The notes beneath the pieces are model-generated. The model was not told the DNA's origin. It saw only the letters and a program-made list of their open reading frames with translations, and made no database searches. The translations under genes and the position numbers were made by a program. From Phragmites australis (taxonomy: Eukaryota > Streptophyta > Magnoliopsida > Poales > Poaceae): a stretch of DNA of 64,000 nt. Position 1 is the stretch's first letter. Each line of letters opens with the position of its first letter. The stretch spans positions 10,671,501 to 10,735,500 of the forward strand of contig NC_084942.1 of the NCBI RefSeq assembly GCF_958298935.1, read 5' to 3'. This document shows, piece after piece, positions 31,860 to 41,693 of this stretch.

Positions 31860-32582
31860 CTCCCAGCGTGCCCAAAGCGTTGTGGTTAGTATTGTGTTGG
31901 ATAGTGGTAGCCATCATGGTAGTAGTTTGGAGCACCAGGGGAGTACGGGGAACTTGACGGGCTCCCTGAAGAGGTCATCCAAATAGTATAGAAGGTGCAG
32001 CAGCCTAGGATCCTTCTGCAGGCACAGGTAGACGAGACAATATAGCTTGAAGGGTTGTATTAGTTATAGTTTGAGCAGCCTCGATTGTGTTAAGTCTTTC
32101 TTCCAGTAAGGACTCCCTTTTTTTACTCTGAAACAACTCTTTCTTTTTTTTTTCTTGATCTGTTTCTCATCCAAAACAAATTCTTTCTCAGTCCTTGTGC
32201 ACAATATGATCAATTGAACAGCAGAGCACAACAAGATGAGAACAGCAGAGCGTGGAGCATTTGGTGTTGGGAGTTGTGCAGCAAAGACGTTTGAGCAGAA
32301 GCAAACTTTTGAGTGGTGCGTGAAAGTGGTGATGATGGTGTATGTAGCAGCAACATGACAAAAACATGACAAGAACTCGAAACTCTAAAGGCTAGACTAA
32401 AAAACAAGCGACTCGACATGATAATGCAACAAAAGTTCAACAATGCAAATACCAAAACAAAATTGCAAGGCACAAAAGGGTTTGGACAGCAGATGATCTA
32501 ACACTATTTTTTTTGGCTTTTTTGAATGTAGGTAAAAGACCTAGCTAACTATAAGAAACAAAAATCTCTCACCGATTAACCT
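31860..32582 (-). other. C2 5' untranslated region
   Basis: Between gag and the primer-binding site. AT-rich with poly-pyrimidine tracts (31380-32160 region on plus: TTTCTTTTTTTTTTC near 32140). No supported gene. Confidence 0.5.
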
Positions 32583-32598
32583 GAAAATCTGATACCAC
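32583..32598 (-). promoter_or_regulatory. Primer-binding site of C2
   Basis: Minus strand GTGGTATCAGATTTTC. The TGGTATCAGA core is complementary to the 3' end of initiator methionine tRNA, the usual primer of chromoviruses. It lies two bases from the LTR end. Confidence 0.75.
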
Positions 32599-32599
32599 T

Positions 32600-32614
32600 T
32601 GATATGCGGATGGG
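32600..32614 (-). repeat. C2 5' LTR, first 15 bp (before solo LTR E)
   Basis: TGATATGCGGATGGG; the LTR resumes at 41694 after E. ATGGG at 32610-32614 is the left target copy. Confidence 0.8.
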
Positions 32615-33124
32615 TGTCACATCCCAATTTATGCATATTCATAATTGCATGCATTTCATGAGCATTTGGTTGAATTAGGTTCATTTGCTTGTGTTTGAGT
32701 TCGAATTAAATCAATGCCCTAAAAATTCAACTTTGAGCAATTTTAGTTTAAAACTGGCTCGAGCTTTTCGAGTGAAACCAAAGCAAATAGGTTCTCTGTG
32801 AAGTATACTACACCAAACAAATCGGCACAATTTTTGTTGATTAGGAAGGCCACCATTTGAACTGGAGAAGAGGTAAAGGAAAACTTATATCCTGATTTTA
32901 CTATTTTGCGGGTCCCACTGGTCAGCCTCCCCTGCAGTCATCTGCTTCCTCCCGTTGGCCAGCCCAGAGCTGGTTCGCCATGTTGCCATCGGCCACTACT
33001 GGTCGTGGCCGGCCAGCAGGCTCCCCACGCGAAAAGCCAACCCTGCCCTTGCTCTCGCATGGCCGAGCTGCCTTAATCTCCATGCCCTAGCCTCCCTTGG
33101 CCCTCCCTGTTATCTCTCTCAGTT

Positions 33125-33125
<1 letters not shown>

Positions 33126-33170
<45 letters not shown>
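33126..33170 (+). repeat. (CT)n microsatellite, about 22 units
   Basis: Uninterrupted CT dinucleotides inside E, about 510 bp from its left end, in a region that resembles the 5' leader of a transcript. Confidence 0.9.
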
Positions 33171-33173
<3 letters not shown>

Positions 33174-33734
33174 GAGCAACACAGAAGCTGCAGCTCCATT
33201 GCCACCACTGCAAACTTCCCTCTCCAATCCATAGCAGCCCCCAGCTCCTCCTCGCCCACTCCGTTGCTAGAATCCGGAGGAGGGAACCGCTGCGAGCCAG
33301 TCCACGACGTCCCCGACGACCCATGATGACCGGGGCCCGACCTACGACGTCTCCTTCTTCTGTGCCAGCCAAGCACCACCTGTCGACCTCGCCGTCACCC
33401 TCTCTACTCCAGCCGTTTCCATCCAAGTCTGATGCGCCAACCAATTGACCAAGATCTGGTGAGTTCCATGAGCCCCTCATCCTCCTGCCTGCCTCACTGC
33501 AGTTTGCCGTCGCCATGCACAGCCACGCGCTGCCGCCGTCTTTGCTGCCATCGAGCTTGCTCCGACCACACCTGAGCCATGCATGTAACTGCACGAGGAT
33601 CCCCATCAGGCGCTGATGCTCGTGGTGCCCACTTTTGACCAAGCCGCTGCCAAGCTCGCCGCCGGTGAGCTCCACAGACCTACCGCCGTAGCTCATATGT
33701 TGATGTCGCCATGGCCACCGCTGAGGGGTGAGCT

Positions 33735-34250
33735 AAATATCTATTGTGGTAACTATTTTGGTGCCTGCTCCCTGAGGGGTGAGCCGGTTGCCAATTACAA
33801 TCCCGCGCCACTCTATCGGGGGTGTTAGGACGACTTACATCATGTTAGGGTGTCAGGATAAGCGCCACTTGCAAGGGCATTAATCGTCCGTCACCTCACG
33901 TCAAGTCGGCTGCAGAGGGGGGTGTTCTTTCTTCCCCGATATTATCTCCAGAGGCGGATCGCACCTTTAGGCTTCGGAAGGCCGCATGGGCACCGGAGGG
34001 GCAACCCGAAGGAGTCCACAGCTTCCGGGGATAAGGCCTCCTGTTGATTTCGGAGGTCGAAGGCTCTAGGGGTACTTGCTGTAGCTTCGAGTCTTCGGAA
34101 GGCCACGTACGAGCCGGAGAGGTGGCCCGAAGGGGTCCGCAGCCTCTGGGGGTAAGGTTTCCTACTGAGTCCAGAGGCCGAAGTCTTTGGAGGGACCTTT
34201 GATAGTGATCGTCAACCATTATCCTCAGGCTAGTCTATTTTCCCCCAACA
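33735..34250 (-). repeat. F 3' LTR, truncated
   Basis: 516 bp, matches 40541-41055 base for base in outline. The outer 350 bp are missing, and the deletion joins it to E. A GCTGAGGGGTGAGC / CCTGAGGGGTGAGCC pair (33720 and 33771) near the junction suggests microhomology. Confidence 0.8.
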
Positions 34251-34266
34251 GTACCCCCTCGTTCTC
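34251..34266 (-). promoter_or_regulatory. Polypurine tract of F
   Basis: Minus strand AGAGAACGAGGGGGTAC immediately before the TGTTGGGGG LTR start. Confidence 0.6.
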
Positions 34267-35010
34267 TGGCCTCGACATTTGGAGGGGTGAGAGGATGTAG
34301 AGGAAAACCAACTCCAGCCTGGGTTTGTAACAAGAATGCCCGAAGGCCATTCCCTGTCCCTGGGGAATATTTCAGCGGGAACTACGGGTCTTGACGGTGA
34401 GGCTCAATGCTGAAAGTGCATTGATGATGGCATCACACCCTGGAGTTATGTTGAGGTCGGAGGTGCCGCAGGTGTCGAAGTCGGAGTTGAAGATTGAAGA
34501 CGTATCAGTAGACGAGGTATGTTCCGGAGCCTGTTGGAGTTGGAGTATGCGGTATCGGGACTTGAGTCCTGAGGGACATTTGTGGAGGTCATGTGCTCCG
34601 GGGTCCGTGCCAAGGCCGATTTAAATTCTTTGGACTTTTTTTGGTGATGGGTCTTCTCACCATTTGAGTTTGTCAGAGTGGGGGATTACATGTGGGATTG
34701 GGGAATCCCCATGTTTGCCAGTTTGTGGACGGTAGGATGGGATGTCTCACTTGGGCGTTTCTAACTGGATAATGCATGGGTTCATCTAGGGTCTTGTGCC
34801 CACGCCCCTGCCAGGTGCCGAAACAAGTCTAAGTCATTAATGTGACGGAACGTTCGTGCAAGAAAACGAGGCATTGCCATAGGATGTTGCCTTGTATCGG
34901 TGGAATGACAAGGATATGGCCACGGGCCCCCAGATATTAATGAGGGATGCCATGGAGCGATGCCACGTTGGTTCCGCTTCTTTTCCTGGGTGTACATGGC
35001 TGCTCAGCTT
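34267..35010. other. Upstream region of the F antisense gene
   Basis: No supported gene. It is the counterpart of 5826-6333 in T1. Confidence 0.4.
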
Positions 35011-35013
35011 GGG

Positions 35014-35020
35014 TATAAAG
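35014..35020 (+). promoter_or_regulatory. TATA box of the F antisense gene
   Basis: TATAAAG, 62 bp before the ATG at 35082, in good context for a plant promoter. Confidence 0.5.
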
Positions 35021-35081
35021 CGGGGGTCATCTGGCTGGATCTATCACCACCCCATGAGTGAGCACTTAACTTGACTTTAAA

Positions 35082-35465
35082 ATGGCATCATCCTCCTCCC
35101 CATCCTCTTCGGAAACATCAATGATCTTGATTGCTTTTATTGGGGCTGGGCTGTTTCGGCCATCGTTGATGGCGTCGGTAGCCGTCCAGCTTCCATCCCT
35201 GCGGGGTGGGCAGCTGCCTATTGCCCCTTCCCAACCCCCGGTTCGGGAGACCATTCCTATCGAGATCATCGATATTTCCGATGACGATGCAAAGATCAAC
35301 TGTGATCTCCTGCAAAGGGAGAGTGATGATGAGGAGCAAACTTCAGTGGCAAGGGCTGGGAAGAAGCTGGAGGAGGCCCGAATGGTGGCCCATTCGGTTT
35401 CCTCCCTATCTTCTGATAGCTCGGGAGCCGGCTACTGCATCAGCTTCCGTGGTGGCAAGCTATGA
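35082..35465 (+). CDS. Small acidic protein encoded antisense in F, 127 aa
   Basis: The only intact reading frame in the window with a plausible promoter. It starts with a Ser-rich MASSSSPSSSETS, continues with a short hydrophobic stretch (residues 14-30), a Pro/Gln linker, then a strongly acidic patch EIIDISDDDAKIN (residues about 66-78) and a second one RESDDEEQ, and ends with Ser-rich SSLSSDSSG. The stop is at 35463-35465. It lies opposite to F, in the same relative place as the longer antisense genes in T1 and T2. I do not recognise the family and do not assign a function. An acidic, Ser-rich protein could be nuclear, but this is a guess. Confidence 0.5.
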   Translation: MASSSSPSSSETSMILIAFIGAGLFRPSLMASVAVQLPSLRGGQLPIAPSQPPVRETIPIEIIDISDDDAKINCDLLQRESDDEEQTSVARAGKKLEEARMVAHSVSSLSSDSSGAGYCISFRGGKL

Positions 35466-36099
35466 ATGAGGTTCATACGCTGCTCCATGCATGGCCCATG
35501 CCAGCATCCGTAGGAGGGGAAGGTGGCCTCAGGGGTGCTTCGTGGACATCTCTGTTCTGTCGTTCGACTGTGGCCCTACTGTGGGTCATAGTTATCTTTT
35601 GCCACCTTGTACTCTTTCTCTCCCTGGTTTGCTCTCTCGGGGTTTGTCTCCTTAGTAGCGGTCTTTGTACTATTTGCTTCTTTGTACGCGTCATCCGGAT
35701 GCATGATTTGTTTCATAATATAATTTGGACCTTTGATGGCGATTGTATCTCTTTTTGGGTGAAGTATAAGGGGACCCTTCGAGCAAGGGACCGCATGTCT
35801 ATGTGCCTCGTGCCTTCGGGCCGCGCTTCTTCATCCCCTTCGTAGGTGATGGTTAGTTTTTCGGATGACCGACATACCGAGCCTTCGAATAGATCATCGC
35901 CGGTTTCATTCCTTCTGGGGGAGAGGTGGGCTTGGGAACCTGGTGGTGGTAGATACGTAGGGTAACTAAGGAGGGTCGTGTGGAGCAGTGGCGACCTCGT
36001 CATTCCCAGTTATCATGTACTCCTCGGGCTTGGTGCTGGTAGGGCCTTCTTCCAAATTTGTTCCAGATTTCTAACCCAGCGAAGTGCATCTAGAACCTT
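35466..36099 (+). other. 3' flank of the F antisense gene
   Basis: T-rich on plus, no clear AATAAA. No supported gene. Confidence 0.4.
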
Positions 36100-36700
36100 T
36101 GGAGACAAGATCCGAAGGTGGTCTTCGATCCTTCGGATTCTTAGCCATGGCCCGGCTTCGGAGGTGATCTGTTTAAAGCTTAGCGACAACGTGTCGGAGG
36201 CGAAGCCGAAGGTTGGACAGGAGCCCCTCGGCCCTTAGCCGCTACCCGGCTCCGGAGGTAATTTGCCTGGAGCCTAGTGACGGCGTGTCGAAGGCGAAAT
36301 CAAAGGTGAGGAGGGAGAGGTGGTCCTCGACCCCCTCGGCCCTTAGCCGCTGCCGGCTCCGAAGGTAATCCGCCCGGAGCCTGGCGACGGCGCGTCGGAG
36401 GTGAAGCTGAAGACCTGATGGGAGAGCTGGTCCTTGACCCCCTCGGCCCTTAGCCGCTGCCTGCCTCCGAAGGTAATTCACCCGGAGCCTGATGATGGCA
36501 TGTCGGAGGCAAAGCCAAAGGCTAGACAGGAGAGGTGGTCCTCGACCCCCTCGGCCCTTAGCCGCTGCTCGGCTCTAGAGGTAATCTGCCCGGAGCTTGG
36601 CAACGGCGTGTCGGAGACAAAGCTGATGTCCAGACGGGAGAGGTGGTCCTCGACTCCCTCGGCTCTTATCCGCTGCCCGACTCCTGCAATATCTAGCTGG
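36100..36700 (+). repeat. 108-bp tandem repeat block R2a in F
   Basis: CTCGGCCCTTAGCCGCTGC phrases at 36229, 36337, 36444, 36552 and 36660 give periods of 107-108 bp, five copies. Each unit holds GGCGTGTCGGAGGCGAAGC and GGGAGAGGTGGTCCTCGACC. Confidence 0.9.
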
Positions 36701-36959
36701 GAATACCATACTATTTCTCAAGCCGCGGTGAGTGGGCTTTTACTTAATGTTAGCATGATCTTCATAAACGACGAATGAATTGTGTCTTTAGATGAGACTG
36801 TAGGGTAATGACTTTACCTATTACCAAACGTGTCAGAGTCATGCGGCCATACCTCTTCCTGTGGGGAGGGGGATTCTTACCCCTTTGGTCTATTGACTAT
36901 GCCTGTTGGGGGCTAATGGGCTTCGCACCCCTCTGGTACGGAGGCACTTGACTTCAAGA
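36701..36959. other. Spacer between repeat blocks in F
   Basis: No gene and no clear repeat. Confidence 0.4.
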
Positions 36960-37665
36960 TGTCAGGGGATTTTGTCCGATAGGTTTTTTGGAACCTCTCC
37001 ATCTGGCGGAGGTTTTTGGGAGACATTACCGCTTGAGGGGGTTTTTGGAACTCTCTCCGTCTTGCGGAGGTTTGGTAAGACTCTTCATCTTGCGAAGGTT
37101 TTGGGAGTCTCTCCATTTTGGTGGAGGTTTTGCAAGACTATTTGGCGAAGGTTTTTGTAAGACGCTCTGCCTTGCAGAGGTTTTCAGATGTCTCTCTATT
37201 TTTGCCGAAGCTTTTGTAAGACTCTCCGTCTTGTAGACGTTTTGGGAGTCTCTTTGTTTTGGCGGAGGTTTTGCAAGACTGTTTGGTGGAGGTATTTGTA
37301 AGACGCTCCACCTCGTGGAGGTTTTTGAAAGTCACTCCGTTTTGCTAAAATTTTTGTAAGACTTTCTGTTTTGTCGGAGGTTTGGTAGGTCTCTCTGTGT
37401 TTGCCGAAGGTTTTTGGAAGTCTCTCTATTTTTGCCGGAGCTTTCGAAAGGCTCTCTATTTTTGTCGGAGGTTTGGTAGGACTCCCTATTTTTGCCGGAA
37501 GTTTTGTAGGACTCCTGGTTTTTGCCTGAGGTTTTGTGGAGGACTTTTCTTTTTTTTCAAAGGTTTGGTAGGACTGTCCATTTTCACTGGAGGTTTTGTA
37601 TCCTTCTGTAAGACTCTCCGTTTTCGCATAAGGTTTTGTATCCCCTTCGGCATGTATTAGCGCTA
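36960..37665 (+). repeat. Degenerate 30-45 bp tandem repeat block R3 in F
   Basis: About twenty diverged units of the type 'CGGAGGTTTTGGnAnGnCTCTCTnTTTTG'. T-rich on plus, purine-rich on minus. Confidence 0.8.
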
Positions 37666-37679
37666 AGGGCTCTACACAC

Positions 37680-38540
37680 TATTGGTCCTATGCAATACCT
37701 TCCAGGAAATCTAGTCAGTCTTGCTTTCCACGTGATCGAGGCATGCTACACCCGCGGTGTGTAGGCTTGTCGTGCTCTCGAGGAAACGCCTTAGGCACCA
37801 AGGGTGTGCTCTAACGCGTGGCATTTATACGACCAAATCTATGCAATACCTTCCAGGAAACCTAGGCTTGATGCCCTTGCGGAGACCTAGGCGTGCTGTG
37901 CTCGCAGTATATAAGCATATCGTGCAAAGAGGATTCCTTGCGACAGCATTCCTCAGAGCACCGCATCCTCACATCAAGGTCATCCCTTGATATGCGGCGT
38001 CCACACTACCGAGGCTATGCAATGCCTTCTAGGACACCCTAGCATAATCTGCCCTTTGGGTGACCTAGGCATGCTGTGCTGCTATAGGTGTGTGGGCTCC
38101 ACTGCCTACCAAGGAAAAGGCTACCCTCCGAGAAATCTTTTCAAGTGACTTTAGACTTAGGCAAGCAATGCTTACAGATTTGTGGGCATGTCATGCCTCC
38201 CGAAAAATCCATCGGGCTGCAACTACATTACCAAGGAAGTCCCTTGATAACCAGCATCTACACAATATCGAGGCTATGCAATGCCCTCCAGGAAACCTAG
38301 GCTTGATGCCTCCACGGTGACTTAGGCCTGCTGTGCCCGTGGTGTGCAGGCATGTCGTGCAACGAGGATTCCTTGTGATAGCATTCCTCAAAGCACCACA
38401 TTACCACCCCCGAGGACATCCCTCGGGGCGTGGCTTCGACGCTCCCGAGGCTATACAATGCCTTCTAGGACACCCTAGCAAAATCTGCCAGCTGGGTGAC
38501 CTAGGCATGCGGGGCAATGGCAGGTGTGGTTTTTGCATGG
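37680..38540 (+). repeat. Complex repeat block R4 in F, about 435-bp period
   Basis: 37838-38090 is repeated at 38272-38525: both run from a CTATGCAATnCC..CCAGGAAACCTAGG start, through GAGGATTCCTTG, to CTATnCAATGCCTTCTAGG (38014 and 38451) and GTGACCTAGGCATGC. Shorter subrepeats (CCTAGGCnTG) occur inside. Confidence 0.8.
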
Positions 38541-38879
38541 TTACGTACTAGTTAAGTTTTGCAGTCTACTGTTGGCAATAAGCAGCTGATTGCAATATAA
38601 GATATAGCTTGGTCAGATGACTATTTATAACTCATGTAAAAAGAAGATGTAACTTAAGTTCTACTGCTTACTGCTAAACAGGGACATAATCTAGATTTAC
38701 CATTTCTATCTAATGGCTATCTGTTGTAAAAACTTCTAGAATAAGGTTGGAGGCCTCCAACATATTTTATCGTTCTGTATGAAAGATAGACCAGTTGGGT
38801 GAACTATTTATAGGTAATAGTGGGCGTACCTTTGCCAGAATAAAGCCTCTATTATGAGGCTTGAAGGACTCGAAGCCTA
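38541..38879 (-). other. AT-rich stretch related to the T2 3' UTR
   Basis: AGTCTACTGTTGGCAATAAG and GGTCAGATGAC on plus match, in reverse orientation, 21440-21520 of T2. This supports the minus orientation of F and a common origin of the 3' UTR. Confidence 0.5.
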
Positions 38880-39205
38880 CAGCTAGGCTAGGAGAGATGG
38901 TCCTTGACCCCCTCAACACTTAGCCATTGCCCGACTCTAGGGGTAACCCGTCCGGAGCTTGGCGACACCATGTGTCGGAGGTGGAGCCGAAGGCTAGTTG
39001 GGAGAGGTGGTCCTTGAGCTCCTCGGTGCTTAGCCATTGCCTGGCTCTGGGTGTAACCCATCCAGAGCCTGGCGACAGCGTGTGTCGGAGGTGGAGCTGA
39101 AGGCTAGTCGGGAGTGGTGGTCCTCGACCCCCTCGGCTCTTAGCCATTGCCCGGCTCCGAAGGTGATCCGCCTAGAGCCTAGCGACGATGTTGTCCGACT
39201 CAGTC
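38880..39205 (+). repeat. Second block of the 108-110 bp repeat (R2b) in F
   Basis: Three units with CTCAACACTTAGCC, CTCGGTGCTTAGCC and CTCGGCTCTTAGCC at 38913, 39024 and 39134. Same orientation as R2a, 2.2 kb away. Confidence 0.85.
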
Positions 39206-40170
39206 CTTGTCGCTAGGATATTGCACTGTCGGTAGAGGAGTTGATGGCGACGGAGCGGGGTTGGAGGGCCAGGGATCTGCCCGGGAGTTTGCCCTAGGCT
39301 TTCGACCCCTGTGGTGTCCTTTGCCGGTTCCCTTCGTGGCTAGGTATCCTGCCTGTCTTTCGAGGTACTCCTTCCAGAAGGTTGTGAGGGTTCAATAGTC
39401 ATTAGTGTTGTGGTCGCGCTTTAGTCCATGCAAGATGCACCCGTATGCCTCTAGGGGTACCGCAGCTTGTGGCTTACATTGAGGTCATTGCAGGGGGTTG
39501 CGTGCCCTGGAGCCTGTGGTTTCCCTAGGGCCTCATTTCCTTTGGGGAGACTATCGGGGTCACCTGGTGAACTGGTTTTTGGAGCCGGAGTGGCTCCGAT
39601 TGTGCCTCCCTAGACGAGATGGACTTCGGGTTCCCCATGCACGATTGGTGCCACGAGGGCTATGTCGGAGGCACTGGCGAGGTCTGCGCACTCCGGAGCA
39701 TTGCCCCTCTTCGGAACCTTCTTTCGCTAGGAGCGCCTGAGGAGGACGCTGGGTGAACAAATTCTCCAAAGGTGTTGGCTCGGTCGAGGCGTCCCAGGTG
39801 CTGTCGAAGGAGATATCTTGGGACCAAGTCCAGGTGGGAACATTCTGGGGTTTGACTGCCTAGCACAACTGGAAGGCGGCCTGCTTGGCTGTGACCTCAG
39901 TCGCGACCTCTTCTGGTGCAGCGAGGTCTTTGCCATGTTGTGGCTGGAAGGGCTCCATGCTGTTTGTAGTTTTCATACCGACCAAGGTTCTGGGTCAGTC
40001 TAGGCCAGAGGAACGTCATCCCATATGGTAGCGGGGCTAGAGGGTATATGTGATGTGCACAGCTGAGATAGCCACGCATATGGTTGCATGGTTGTAACGG
40101 TGGATATGGCGGCTAGCGCATTGGTAGTTTTTTTGGTGGATTCCTACCTTTCTTTGGCACTTCTGTGTTC
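39206..40170 (-). pseudogene. Gag-like remnant of F
   Basis: Minus strand, directly downstream of the primer-binding site, so gag is expected. Short frames are rich in Pro, Ser and Arg (for example PRYLLRQHLGRLDRANTFGE near 39800-39740). No intact capsid or zinc-knuckle motif is seen. The identification rests mainly on position. Confidence 0.35.
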
Positions 40171-40190
40171 GTTCTCCACAGATGGCGCAC
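40171..40190 (-). promoter_or_regulatory. Primer-binding site of F
   Basis: Minus strand GTGCGCCATCTGTGGAGAAC directly after the LTR. Elements of the Tat lineage often have a GGCGCCnTCTGTGG-type site here. Confidence 0.65.
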
Positions 40191-41055
40191 TATTGGAGCA
40201 AGAGATCGTATTGCCCCAGCAAGTACGGTGAGAGTTTCTTGTAAGGAGGAGACTCAAGCTTGGAGACAAAGTTTAAGAGGAAGGAACACCACAAATGTAT
40301 TGATAATAAAAGTACGGACTGAGCTAGGGGGAGTGTCACAGGAAGACTTTGTGATTATGCTCCTCCGTTTTGTATCGAGCGGGCTCCTTCTGACCTCTCT
40401 CTTTCAGGTGACAGCGACCCCCTATTTATAAGGTAGTACGTAGCTTAGTGTACAAGTTATCACGATATACAAAGATCTAGGACTTGGCCGAATTACTAGG
40501 CTTTATCCTGGATAACTATCTTTCACCCCATGTAGAAGATAAATATCTACCGTGGTAACTATTTTGGTGCCTACCCCCTGAGGGGTGTCCGGTTGCCAAT
40601 TACGGCCCAGCGCCGCTCTACCGAGGGTGTCAGGATGACTTGCATCATGTTGGGGTTTTAGGATAAGCACCACTTGCACCGGCATTAATCACCTGTCACC
40701 TACGTTAGGTCGGTTGCAGAGGGGGTGTCCTTTGTTCCCTGATATTATCTCCAGAGGCGGTCGCGTCTTTAGGTTTCGGAAAAAGGCCGCATGGGCACCA
40801 GAGGTGTGGCCCGAAAGGGTCCGTAGCCTCCGAGGATAAGGCCTCCTGTTGAGTTCAGAGTTCGAAGGCTCTGGGGGTACTTGCTGTAGCTTCTAGTCTT
40901 TGGAATGCCACGTACGTGCCAGAGAGGCAGCACGAAGGGGTCCACAGCCTCTGGGGGTAAGGCTTCCTGCTGAGTCCGGATGCCAAAGGCTTTGGAGAGA
41001 CCTTTGATAGCGATCGTCATCCATTATCCTCAAGCTGGTCTATTTTCCCCCAACA
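40191..41055 (-). repeat. F 5' LTR
   Basis: 865 bp. Minus strand starts TGTTGGGGGAAAATAG and ends TTGCTCCAATA (last CA mutated to TA). TATAAATA on minus near 40425. The inner half aligns with the T1 LTR. The five bases to the right are TTACC; the partner on the left was deleted. Confidence 0.85.
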
Positions 41056-41693
41056 TTACCCATAATGAGTAAGTCTTGCGAGTACCTTCGTACTCATGAT
41101 GCTATTGTTGAAGTTTTGCAGGTAATGATGAGTTAGTCTATGGTTACATCGTGCCCGCCGATATCAGCGACAGCCAAGAGTAGTGATGTACTACTCGGGG
41201 TGTTCCACCGATATCGGCGAAGGGCAAATGGCGCCACCTCTTTTGATGTTTTTAGTCGATATTCTGCTGCGTAATAATGCTCATGTGCTAGGTTATAAAC
41301 TTGATGTATTTTTCTTAGCCTAGCACTTAAATTTTTGTATGTCAGGAGTTTGAACTTGTTAATTGGCTCTCGTCCATTAAATTTCAGCAAGCAGTACATT
41401 GAAATTGTGGAACTTGTAATCACATTAAAGACTTGTAATATGTTTAATCTACTTTCTCTTTACTGTATCTTGATGTGATGAGGATTTTGTATAGGTATGT
41501 GTTGCAATCTGGGGTATAAACACATACCGGGACTACCAGAATTGCGTTCCCTTTAATCATTTGCGTTTGTGATAGTGGCTTTGAGATGTGGGTTAGCCCA
41601 TAGCGCTTTGAGAGATGGACATGTGCTAGTTCTCATCTTATTGGATGAATCGCCAATTTGATTAATTTGAATACAATTTGGACGGTTCTCACA

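Larger units (their letters stand above)
33735..41055 (-). mobile_element. F: non-autonomous Tat-type LTR element (7.3 kb)
   Basis: Direct LTRs at 33735-34250 (truncated) and 40191-41055. Minus-strand order: 5' LTR, primer-binding site, gag-like remnant, three kinds of tandem repeats, a gene on the opposite strand, polypurine tract, 3' LTR. No protease, reverse transcriptase, RNase H or integrase motif is visible on either strand, so it must depend on relatives. The LTR is clearly related to the T1 LTR. The plan recalls known non-autonomous partners of Tat elements in grasses. Confidence 0.75.
32615..41693. mobile_element. E: solo LTR inserted in the C2 LTR, itself split by F
   Basis: Left part 32615-33734, right part 41056-41693, together about 1.76 kb. 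It starts TGTCACATCCC and ends GGTTCTCACA. Both sides are flanked by ATGGG (32610-32614 and 41694-41698), a perfect 5-bp target duplication inside the C2 LTR. No gag or pol lies between its parts other than F. The left half contains a long CT microsatellite and GC-rich leader-like sequence. Confidence 0.75.

Noticed and set aside
33012..33700. Host gene exon in the GC-rich part of E
   Set aside because: No splice sites or domain, and the stretch lies within TG...CA borders and a target duplication, so it is LTR sequence.
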